NCBI RefSeq assembly: GCF_040822085.1
Contig: NZ_CP162006.1
Coordinates: forward strand, 2,790,001-2,854,000
Source of the DNA: Rhodoferax sp. WC2427
Lineage (GTDB): Bacteria > Pseudomonadota > Gammaproteobacteria > Burkholderiales > Burkholderiaceae_C
Direction: 5' to 3'
Length of the DNA stretch: 64,000 nt
Positions 57,897-64,000 of the stretch are shown piece after piece. How positions within the stretch are numbered: position 1 is the stretch's first letter; each line of letters opens with the position of its first letter. The position numbers were made by a program, and so were the translations under genes. The notes beneath the pieces are model-generated. The model was not told the origin of the DNA, made no database searches, and saw only the letters and a program-made list of their open reading frames with translations.

Positions 57897-57957
57897 AAAA
57901 GAAATCGGTCTCCCGTGCCCATTGAATAAGCACGAGAAGCTACGAATTCAATAGCAG
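57897..57957 (+). repeat. Dispersed hairpin repeat, copy 9
   Basis: It reads AAAAGAAATCGG, TCTCCCGTGC, CCATTGAATAA, GCACGAGAAGC, TACGAATTCAATAGCA. The stem CGTGC/GCACG differs from other copies yet pairs, again showing compensatory change. It fills the gap between the carboxylase and the DUF1989 gene. Confidence 0.7.
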
Positions 57958-57958
57958 G

Positions 57959-58612
57959 TCAGTTCCACACCAATAGGCGGATGGGCGTGGGGTTGTAGCC
58001 ATTGCAGGGGTTGTTCAACTGCGGGCAGTTGGAGATCAGCACCACCACGTCCATCTCGGCCCGCAGCTCCACGTACTTGCCTGCACCGGAGATGCCGTCT
58101 TCAAAACTCAGGTGGCCTTCGGGCGTGACGGGCACGTTCATGAAGAAGTTGATGTTGGGCGCAATGTCGCGCTTGCTTAAGGACAAGGCACCCGCCTGGT
58201 GGCAGTGGCACAGGGCGTGCATGAAGCTGTCGCGGCAACTGTGCATGGGGCGCTTGTCCAACGCATAACGCACGGTGTTGCTCTCGCTGGAGCAGGCCCC
58301 GCCCAGTGTGTCGTGGCGGCCACAGGTGTCTGCGGTGATGGTTAGCATGACCCGGCCTGCGCTGGAATACAGCTTGGAGCCCAGGCCCAGGTAGAGCTGG
58401 CCGTTGCGGGCGATGGTGTCGGCGGCGCTGTAGCGCTCCTCGGCATGGGCGGCGCTGTAAAACAGTGTGTCCACCGCCTGGTTGCCTTCCAGATCGAGGA
58501 TGCGCAGGGTCTGCCCGGCGTAGACGGTGGCCATCCAGGGATCGCCTGCCAGACAGGTTTGGTCGAGCACGGCGGTGGCGGGATTGAGGGTGCTTTCCAG
58601 TAGTTTGGTCAT
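57959..58612 (-). CDS. DUF1989 protein, carboxyguanidine deiminase subunit (CgdAB type)
   Basis: A 217-aa protein of the urea-carboxylase-associated (UAAP, DUF1989) family. Blocks include [40 protein letters not shown], and [20 protein letters not shown]; Cys and His in [15 protein letters not shown] could bind metal. From published work on guanidine-using bacteria, DUF1989 pairs form carboxyguanidine deiminase, which turns the carboxylase product into allophanate and ammonium. The partner lies at 58826. Which of the two is CgdA is not decided here. The start overlaps the stop of the small gene by four bases. Confidence 0.85.
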   Translation of the reverse strand: MTKLLESTLNPATAVLDQTCLAGDPWMATVYAGQTLRILDLEGNQAVDTLFYSAAHAEERYSAADTIARNGQLYLGLGSKLYSSAGRVMLTITADTCGRHDTLGGACSSESNTVRYALDKRPMHSCRDSFMHALCHCHQAGALSLSKRDIAPNINFFMNVPVTPEGHLSFEDGISGAGKYVELRAEMDVVVLISNCPQLNNPCNGYNPTPIRLLVWN

Positions 58613-58809
58613 GCGAACCCCAGCTTCTGTAGTTGGACGCGCCCGAGTGGGCCGCTGGGGGTGTGGCCGAGTAGGCGCGACAACGCAGCGGGCTCATGCC
58701 CGCAAGGCGGAGCAACGACCTCGGACGCGGCTCCAGTGGTGCAATCGGGTGTGTAGCGCTGATGCTGCGAGAAGGACGGGTGTTGGCGATGGCGAATGTT
58801 GGTGTTCAT
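58609..58809 (-). CDS. Putative 66-aa coupled protein between the DUF1989 genes
   Basis: An open frame of 66 codons. It starts [20 protein letters not shown] and ends [23 protein letters not shown] precedes the ATG and its stop overlaps the next start by four bases (ATGA). These signals suggest it is translated and couples the two subunits. The composition is His-, Gln- and Pro-rich with two Cys, and I recognise no family. An ATG-proximal alternative is that the frame is only a coupling leader peptide. No function is claimed. Confidence 0.45.
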   Translation of the reverse strand: MNTNIRHRQHPSFSQHQRYTPDCTTGAASEVVAPPCGHEPAALSRLLGHTPSGPLGRVQLQKLGFA

Positions 58810-58825
58810 ACGATTTTCCTGACGA

Positions 58826-59581
58826 TCACAAGCGGTCAACTGCAGAAGCTGGGGTTACTCCCACATAGCGTTCGGTGTTAGTAAAGGCGCGGCCGTTTTG
58901 CGGGCACTGCGTACGGCAGGCATCGTCTGCGGCGACCGGGTCGGCACGGTAAGCACCCAACTGCACGTCAGCGGGGGCGTAAACCGGGTTCGCATCCAGC
59001 GGGTGCGGCGCGCTGCTGAGCACCACCAGGGTGTCCATTTCAAAGCGCAAATCGACAGAGCTGCCCGCCAGGCTGTGGCCGCACACGTGGCTGAGTGCGC
59101 CGTCGGCATCGGGCACCACCTTGCTGAAGAAGTTGACGCAGGGCACCATGTCACGCGCGCCCAGGCCCCACTTGGCCAGCTCAATCAGCAGGTTGTCGCG
59201 GCCATTGCGGTGCATGGCGTTGCGGTGCTGCTGGTAGCGCTTGTCGCCGTACTTCGCCAACACCATGGCCGCGTCGCTCACGCCGCACCAGGTGTCGTGC
59301 CAGCCCAGGCTGTCGGCGGTGATGGAGCAGAGCACCCGGCCCATGTCCGACTGGCAGACAAAGCCTGCGGTGAGGAAGGCGGTGTGCTGCGACTTCAAGG
59401 TGTCGGGCATGTTGTAGCGCTCCAGCGGCTGCTCGGCGTTGAAGAACAGCGCGGAGACGTTCGCGCCGCCTGTTAAGTCGGTGAGGCGCAGGGCCGTGCC
59501 ACGGCGCAGGCGGCCAGACCAGTGGTTGCCGCCGGGGAGGTGTTCCTCCCAGAGCAATGTGTTGGCAAGGATGGGGGTCAT
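58826..59581 (-). CDS. DUF1989 protein, carboxyguanidine deiminase subunit (CgdAB type)
   Basis: A 251-aa protein, paralogous to the one at 57959. GTALRLTDLTGGANVSALFF, VLCSITADSLGWHDTWCGVS and MVPCVNFFSKVVPDADGALS align with the corresponding blocks there, and FEMDTLVVLSSAPHPLDANP is the shared C-terminal strand region. It is the first of the pair in transcription order. Its start overlaps the ABC ATPase stop by four bases. With its partner it should deiminate carboxyguanidine to allophanate. The frame stays open for 182 codons upstream inside the ATPase gene, which is not used. Confidence 0.85.
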   Translation of the reverse strand: MTPILANTLLWEEHLPGGNHWSGRLRRGTALRLTDLTGGANVSALFFNAEQPLERYNMPDTLKSQHTAFLTAGFVCQSDMGRVLCSITADSLGWHDTWCGVSDAAMVLAKYGDKRYQQHRNAMHRNGRDNLLIELAKWGLGARDMVPCVNFFSKVVPDADGALSHVCGHSLAGSSVDLRFEMDTLVVLSSAPHPLDANPVYAPADVQLGAYRADPVAADDACRTQCPQNGRAFTNTERYVGVTPASAVDRL

Positions 59582-60408
59582 ACAGGGGTCCTTTCTTCGG
59601 CCATTTGCGTGAGTTTTTGCAGTTGGTCCAGGTCGGTTTTCATGCCGGAGGTTTCGCGGATGCGGTCCAGTAACTGGCGTTTGAGGCGCACAAACTCGGG
59701 GGCGAGCTTCATGTCCTGTTCGCGCTTGGCAGGCAGAGGCACCTCGTAGATCGAGTCGATGCGGCCCGGGCGCGGGGCCATCAGCACCACGCGGTGGCCG
59801 AGGTAGATGGCCTCTTCCACGTCGTGGGTCACGAAGACGATGGTGGTGCGCTCCAGGCGGTGCACGTGCAGGATCAGGTCGTGCATCACCTCGCGGGTTT
59901 GCGCGTCCAGCGCGCCAAAGGGCTCGTCCATCAGCAGAATCTGCGGCTTGCCCATGAGGGCACGGGCAATCGCCACGCGCTGCTGCATGCCACCCGAGAG
60001 CTGGTTCGGGTAGGCGCTGGCCGAGGCCGTCAGCCCCATGAGCTGCAACAGCGCGTCGGCCCGGCCCGAGGCGGCCTCTACGTCGGCGCTGCTGCGGTTC
60101 TGGGTGTGGGAGCCGAGCTGGCGGCAAAAGCGGATGTTTTCCGACACCCGCAGCCAGGGGTACAGGCTGTAGTGCTGGAACACCATGGCCCGGTCTTGCC
60201 CCGGCCCGGTGATGGCGCTGCCGTTGACCAACACGTCGCCCTTGCTATGCGTTTCCAGCCCCGCCAGGGTGCGCAGCAGCGTGGACTTACCGCAACCGGA
60301 CGCGCCGACCAGGGTGACAAACTCGTTGTCGGCAATGCCCAAGTTCACGTCGTTCAGCGCCGTGGTCTGGCCGAAGTATTTCCAGACGTTTTTGCATTCG
60401 ATTTTCAT
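59578..60408 (-). CDS. ABC transporter ATP-binding protein (guanidine operon)
   Basis: A 276-aa ATPase of the nitrate/taurine/SsuB class. The Walker A is LVGASGCGKSTLLRTLAGLE, the signature QLSGGMQQRVAIARALMGKP, the Walker B ILLMDEPFGALDAQTREVMH and the switch His FVTHDVEEAIYLG. It energises the permease directly upstream (4-base gap). Start ATG 60408; 28 extra codons upstream belong to the permease region. Riboswitch control and neighbours indicate that guanidine or a close derivative is the substrate. Confidence 0.9.
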   Translation of the reverse strand: MKIECKNVWKYFGQTTALNDVNLGIADNEFVTLVGASGCGKSTLLRTLAGLETHSKGDVLVNGSAITGPGQDRAMVFQHYSLYPWLRVSENIRFCRQLGSHTQNRSSADVEAASGRADALLQLMGLTASASAYPNQLSGGMQQRVAIARALMGKPQILLMDEPFGALDAQTREVMHDLILHVHRLERTTIVFVTHDVEEAIYLGHRVVLMAPRPGRIDSIYEVPLPAKREQDMKLAPEFVRLKRQLLDRIRETSGMKTDLDQLQKLTQMAEERTPV

Positions 60409-60412
60409 GGCA

Positions 60413-61204
60413 TCACCTTCCGTGCATCCAGGGAAACGCCTTGCGGTGCAGCAGGCGAAACAGCTGGTCGATGGCCAGGCCGATGCAGCCAATCAACAAA
60501 ATCCCGGCAAAGATCTTGTCGGTCTGCAAAAAGCGCTGGGCCTTCAAAATGGCAAAGCCCAGGCCCGAGTTGGCGGCCACCAGCTCGGCTACGACCAGGT
60601 AGGTCCAGGCCCAGCCCATGGTGATGCGCAAGGTGTCGAGCAGCGCGGGTTTGGCCGACGGCAAGATCACCTTCTCCAGCACCTCGCGCCGGGTGGCGCC
60701 CATGGTCTGCGCGGCCTCGATCTGTGCCATGGGCACGCGGCGCACGTCCTCGGCCACCATCAGCACCATCTGGAAAAACGTACCGATGAAGATGATGGCC
60801 ACCTTGGCCCCCTCGTCGATACCCACCCACAGCATCACCAACGGGATGAAGGCCACCGCGGGCATGTAGCGGATGAAGTCGGTCAGCGGCTCCAGCAGCG
60901 CCTGCACTGCACGCCAGCTGCCGATGAACAAGCCCAGCGGCAGCGCCAGCAGAGCCGACAGCGCCCAGCCGGTGACCACCCGCAGGGTGCTGATGGCGGC
61001 GTCTCCCAGCAGGTCGTCTTCCACCGCCCAGGTGAGCACCCGCTCCACCACCTTTTGCGGGCCGGGCAGAAATACCGGGTTCACCCCGGCAAACGCACTC
61101 AGCAGCGCCCAGCCCAGCAGCGGAACCACCAGGCCAATGAGCGCCAGTACCCCGTAGCTGCGACGCGGGATCGCCAGCCGGATAAACCACAGCTTGGTCC
61201 ACAT
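60413..61204 (-). CDS. ABC transporter permease (guanidine operon)
   Basis: A 263-aa permease with six helices, including YGVLALIGLVVPLLGWALLS and VTGWALSALLALPLGLFIGS. The EAA loop is EAAQTMGATRREVLEKVILP, SAKPALLDTLRI, with the docking Gly. RYMPAVAFIPLVMLWVGIDE is the SsuC/TauC hallmark. It lies between the binding protein (10 bases upstream) and the ATPase. It probably works as a homodimer. Confidence 0.9.
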   Translation of the reverse strand: MWTKLWFIRLAIPRRSYGVLALIGLVVPLLGWALLSAFAGVNPVFLPGPQKVVERVLTWAVEDDLLGDAAISTLRVVTGWALSALLALPLGLFIGSWRAVQALLEPLTDFIRYMPAVAFIPLVMLWVGIDEGAKVAIIFIGTFFQMVLMVAEDVRRVPMAQIEAAQTMGATRREVLEKVILPSAKPALLDTLRITMGWAWTYLVVAELVAANSGLGFAILKAQRFLQTDKIFAGILLIGCIGLAIDQLFRLLHRKAFPWMHGR

Positions 61205-61214
61205 GGCCAGCGCC

Positions 61215-62228
61215 TTACTTCAGCGCGTCCTGCACCAGCGTGCCGTCCAGCCCCTTGGCGGCATCGGGCTTGCCTTCGATCAGCTTGTACTTGGTCAAAA
61301 AGGCCGCGATGGTGGGTGCGGTGCTGGCCAGCGACAGGGCACTTTTGGCATCAAACGCCTGGGTGTTGGCGGCCGCGTCAAAGAACTTGGTGCCGGGCAG
61401 GAACACGGTGTATTCCTCGGGCGACATGCTGACCACCTTGGACATGATCTTGGCCGCCTCGGCGGGCTGCTCGCGGATGAACTTCTCGGTCTCGAACCAG
61501 GCCTTGAGCATGCCGACCAGCTCCTTGCGCTTGGTCTGGATAGCCTTGTCTTGCGCCACCAGCAGGTCGGGCACCAGGCCGGGCATGTCCTTGGAGGTGA
61601 ACAAAGCTTTGCCCATGCCGCTCTTCTCGATCTGGTTCACCCAGGGGTTCCACAGCACCGCCGCGTCCACCTTGCCGCTGATGAAGGCGGCGGCGGCATC
61701 GCCTGCGGACAGGTTGACGATCTTCACGTCGGCCAGTTGCATGCCGTTCTTGGCCAGCGCCGTGGCCAGCACAAAGTGCGAAATGCTGAACTGCTCCAAA
61801 GCCACCTTCTTGCCCTTGAGCTGGGCGAAAGAAGTGATCTTGGGGCCGACCATCAGCGCGTCGTTGCCGGCGGAGTTGTCATTGACCAGAATGGCCTTCA
61901 GCGGCAGGCCCTTGGCCAGCGGGCCCAGGGTGTCGGACCAGGTTTGCGAGTTGGCATCCAGCTGGCCCGAAGACAGCGCGCCGATGGAGTCGGTGTAGTT
62001 GGCAAACCAGACCAGCTTCACATCGGCCCCGTTCTTCTTGAAGAAGCCCTTTTGCTCGGCCACATACCAGGCCACCCAGCCCGGCCAGTCGGACACACCC
62101 ACTTTGATTTCGGCGGCAGCGGGCGTGGTGATGCCAGCCGCCGCCACACCCACCAGCAAAGCGCCGACGACGTTGCGTTTGAAAGCACGGGAAATCGAAA
62201 AGAAACGGGAAGAGGTAGAACAAGACAT
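61215..62228 (-). CDS. ABC transporter substrate-binding protein (guanidine operon)
   Basis: A 337-aa periplasmic protein of the NMT1/SsuA fold. The signal peptide (RNVVGALLVGVAAAGITTPAAA) is cleaved near residue 40. The binding domain starts EIKVGVSDWPGWVAWYVAEQ, followed by ADVKLVWFANYTDSIGALSS and AVLWNPWVNQIEKSG. ATG 62228 is chosen because TGGAG lies upstream and 49 open codons beyond run through the riboswitch. It is the first structural gene after the guanidine-I riboswitch, consistent with guanidine uptake. Confidence 0.9.
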   Translation of the reverse strand: MSCSTSSRFFSISRAFKRNVVGALLVGVAAAGITTPAAAEIKVGVSDWPGWVAWYVAEQKGFFKKNGADVKLVWFANYTDSIGALSSGQLDANSQTWSDTLGPLAKGLPLKAILVNDNSAGNDALMVGPKITSFAQLKGKKVALEQFSISHFVLATALAKNGMQLADVKIVNLSAGDAAAAFISGKVDAAVLWNPWVNQIEKSGMGKALFTSKDMPGLVPDLLVAQDKAIQTKRKELVGMLKAWFETEKFIREQPAEAAKIMSKVVSMSPEEYTVFLPGTKFFDAAANTQAFDAKSALSLASTAPTIAAFLTKYKLIEGKPDAAKGLDGTLVQDALK

Positions 62229-62246
62229 GGCAAGACTCCAGGTTGA

Positions 62247-62303
62247 GGGACAAATGCGGGAGACCACCTCGATCACGAAGTGAACCTCCCGGGCTTTTGT
62301 CCC
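62247..62303 (-). promoter_or_regulatory. Anti-aptamer stem of the riboswitch expression platform
   Basis: On the minus strand GGGACAAA and CGGGAG (within 62286-62303, the aptamer's 3' part) are perfectly complementary to CTCCCG and TTTGTCCC (62247-62262). This stem cannot form together with the aptamer's terminal helix, so ligand binding should open it. No T-run follows, so control may act on translation or through Rho. Confidence 0.55.
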
Positions 62304-62395
62304 GCCGTGGAGCCTGCAGTGGTATGGGCCGCTGCTGGCCGACTGCTCTCGGACCAGACACCACCTGAAGATCAAGCAGCCGGAACCCTAGCGGT
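62285..62395 (-). ncRNA. Guanidine-I (ykkC) riboswitch
   Basis: On the minus strand the conserved ykkC blocks appear in order: CTAGGGTTCCG (62381-62391), TCTGGTCCGAGAGCAG (about 62344-62359) and CCACGGCGGGACAAAAGCCC followed by GGGAG (about 62286-62310). This is the guanidine-sensing class I aptamer, which turns genes on when guanidine binds. The next gene is the ABC binding protein, and a full guanidine degradation operon follows. Block spacing and sequence make the assignment strong without a covariance search. Confidence 0.93.
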
Positions 62396-62699
62396 CATTT
62401 GTAGAAGCAATCCAGTGTGGCTGCCCCCGCGCTGAGGGTGCATGCAAATTCAATGCCAGGCGTTGGGAAATGGGTGTCTTCAGAGGGAAATGGGGCTTGG
62501 CGGCTCGGACAGTGGGCCTGCCCATGCACCGCATCCGCGCGGCGGCAGGCACGCCGGTGGTGCCTGGACGCCACCGCGGTGCAAATTTGCAATATTTGCT
62601 ATTTATTTGGGAGCTACTTGCGCTTGTTTTATCAGCACGAAAGGCTCATTTTATGCAGGGAATTTCGGCCGTTTTTGATAGCGCGCCGCGGCGCCTGCT
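62396..62699. other. Intergenic region before the guanidine riboswitch
   Basis: No gene is supported in this 304-base gap. The operon promoter should lie in the left part on the minus strand, but I see no clear -10/-35 or sigma-54 element. A dispersed hairpin repeat (62604-62656) occupies the right part. Confidence 0.5.
62604..62656 (-). repeat. Dispersed hairpin repeat, copy 10
   Basis: It reads TTTGGGAGCTACTTGCGCTTG, TTTTATCAGCACGAAAGGCTC, ATTTTATG. It is diverged, with an imperfect stem GCGCTTG/CAGCAC, and lies between the sensor kinase stop and the guanidine promoter region. Confidence 0.55.
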
Positions 62700-64000
62700 T
62701 CAGGACAAATAGTGCAACGCCACGTTGAAGTCGAAATCATTCAGCGCCTGTTCAATCTGCGGCGCTGCGGGGAACTGCTGCTGCAGCAGACTGCGGTGCG
62801 TGTTCCACAGGTCGACGGCGGCACTGTCGTCTTGCCCGAGCAGGCTTTTGAGTTCCTCCACGACCTCCTTCACCCTCTCGGGGTCTGCGCCGTGGCCCTC
62901 TGGCAGCGGTGGGTGGGCGTCGTCCGTTTGCGCGAAACCCGGGCTGGCCTGCAGCGCCTGGATGAGTGATGCCAGACAGGCATCGGCCTGCGCCAGTGCG
63001 GACGCCAGGTCGCCATCTTGCGGCGCCTGCGGTTGGCGCACCCGGTTCTCTACCTGCTCGGCCAGTGCGGCCAGACGCAATGCGCCCACATTGGCGGCCA
63101 CACTGCGCAGGGTGTGGGCAATGCGTTCGGCCGTGCCAGGGTCGCCAGCGTTGAGTGCCTCTTGGGCCCGTTGCACGGCGTCGGCCTGGCTGGCTACAAA
63201 CTTGCGCAGCATGGTGGCATAGAACGTGGGTTTGCCGGAGGTGCGGCGCAGCCCCACATCGACATCCAGCCCGTCAACGGTGCGCAGCGCCTGCATCAGC
63301 GCATCGGTGCTGGCGTCGGGCGGTGCGGTACCGGCTGGCGGGAAGCCAGGCGCCAGGGCGATGGCGGGTTTTGCAACCGGCCCCAGCCCGGGCCGGGATT
63401 GGACCCACACCAGAAGCGCTTTCCAGAGCTCGCTTTGGTTGATGGGCTTGGTCACCACATCGTTCATACCTGCGGCCATGCACAGGTCGCGGTCGGCCTT
63501 CATGGCGTTGGCGGTCATTGCCACAATCGGCAGCGCCTGGGCAGAGTGGCTCTGGCGAATGCTGCGCGTGGCGCTGGGGCCGTCCATCACGGGCATCTGC
63601 ATATCCATCAGCACGATGTCGTACGGCAGGCCCTCGGCAGTGCGGGCATGGACCTTAGCCACGGCCACCTGGCCGTTTTCGGCCACTTCGACCTCGAACC
63701 CAGCCCCCTGCAAAATTTCGCAGGCCACTTGCTGGTTGATTTCGTTGTCTTCCACCAGCAGAATGCGCGCGCCCTGGATGCGAACCATCTCGAGCAGCAA
63801 GGCATCGTTGTCGCGCAACTGCGGGCTTGTGTCAGACGGCTGCGCCGTGTAGCCCATGACCTGCATCATGGTGTTGACCAGCAAAGAGCAATTGATGGGC
63901 TTGCTCAGCACGTAGTCCACCCCCAAGGACTGCGCGCGCTGCACCAGCTCCTGGCGGCGGTGCGCGGTCACCATGATCAGGTGGGGCGGCCTGGGCAGCG
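62700..64000 (-). CDS. Hybrid sensor histidine kinase, C-terminal part (REC-REC-Hpt), partial
   Basis: The visible 433 codons are the C-terminal part of a larger protein that continues beyond the window. It begins at the end of a receiver domain (LIMVTAHRRQELVQRA, then VDYVLSKPI). A complete second receiver follows, with RILLVEDNEINQQVACEILQ, the phosphoacceptor Asp in DIVLMDMQMPVMDGPSATRS, Thr in MTANAMK and Lys in VVTKPI. An Hpt domain ends the protein, with phospho-His in AERIAHTLRSVAANVGALRL. Phosphorelay through REC and Hpt is implied. The input is not visible. Confidence 0.9.
   Translation of the reverse strand, partial: LPRPPHLIMVTAHRRQELVQRAQSLGVDYVLSKPINCSLLVNTMMQVMGYTAQPSDTSPQLRDNDALLLEMVRIQGARILLVEDNEINQQVACEILQGAGFEVEVAENGQVAVAKVHARTAEGLPYDIVLMDMQMPVMDGPSATRSIRQSHSAQALPIVAMTANAMKADRDLCMAAGMNDVVTKPINQSELWKALLVWVQSRPGLGPVAKPAIALAPGFPPAGTAPPDASTDALMQALRTVDGLDVDVGLRRTSGKPTFYATMLRKFVASQADAVQRAQEALNAGDPGTAERIAHTLRSVAANVGALRLAALAEQVENRVRQPQAPQDGDLASALAQADACLASLIQALQASPGFAQTDDAHPPLPEGHGADPERVKEVVEELKSLLGQDDSAAVDLWNTHRSLLQQQFPAAPQIEQALNDFDFNVALHYLS

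Overview
The window looks like a beta-proteobacterial chromosome, order Burkholderiales and most probably family Comamonadaceae (Rhodoferax/Acidovorax-like). The basis is a GC-rich core with tolB-pal-cpoB, msbA and LPS genes, Bug-type solute-binding proteins, and many copies of a short intergenic hairpin repeat I associate with that family. No 16S or other marker gene is present, so the genus is an inference.

Positions 1-10.9 kb are an accessory island with visibly lower GC. It opens with a tyrosine recombinase and an AlpA-like regulator, followed by a Rep_trans-type replication initiator and an Abi-alpha (DUF4393) protein. Then come small membrane and secreted proteins, a second tyrosine recombinase, a RadC-like protein coupled to a CxxC protein, and an XRE regulator opposite a glycine-zipper membrane protein. 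The 12-mer GCAATCAATTGC occurs nine times here (plus two variants), both between and inside genes, and I did not see it in the other 53 kb. An 11-bp direct repeat at position 1 and at 10901, next to the tRNA-Lys terminator, may mark the element ends.

From 11 to 22 kb lies envelope biology: tRNA-Lys, tcdA, tolB-pal-cpoB, and an LPS cluster (two GT2 glycosyltransferases, msbA, a heptosyltransferase-type GT9, an O-antigen ligase/polymerase and an unrecognised LPS-locus protein). From 22 to 29.5 kb is a sugar-acid module: AraC and aldo/keto reductase, LysR, a TRAP-type DctP protein, then xylonate dehydratase (XylD) and 2-keto-3-deoxyxylonate dehydratase (XylX) of a Weimberg-type route. A very large TolA/TonB-like protein follows.

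From 31.8 to 41.3 kb all eight genes lie on the minus strand and form a putrescine uptake and degradation locus (puuD, puuA, spuC, potF, potG, potH, potI, puuC). From 41.4 to 47.6 kb are an S1/P1 nuclease, a methyltransferase, Ser/Gly-rich secreted proteins, a DUF6502-DUF5666 pair and a DUF445 protein. From 47.7 to 52.4 kb are a LysR regulator, tcuA, tcuB and a Bug-type binding protein for tricarboxylates.

From 52.4 to 62.4 kb is a guanidine operon on the minus strand: guanidine-I (ykkC) riboswitch, ABC transporter, two DUF1989 proteins (carboxyguanidine deiminase, CgdAB type) with a possible 66-aa gene between them, a carboxylase of the urea/guanidine carboxylase family, and allophanate hydrolase. 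Together these would import guanidine, carboxylate it, deiminate it and release ammonium and CO2. The window ends inside a hybrid sensor kinase.
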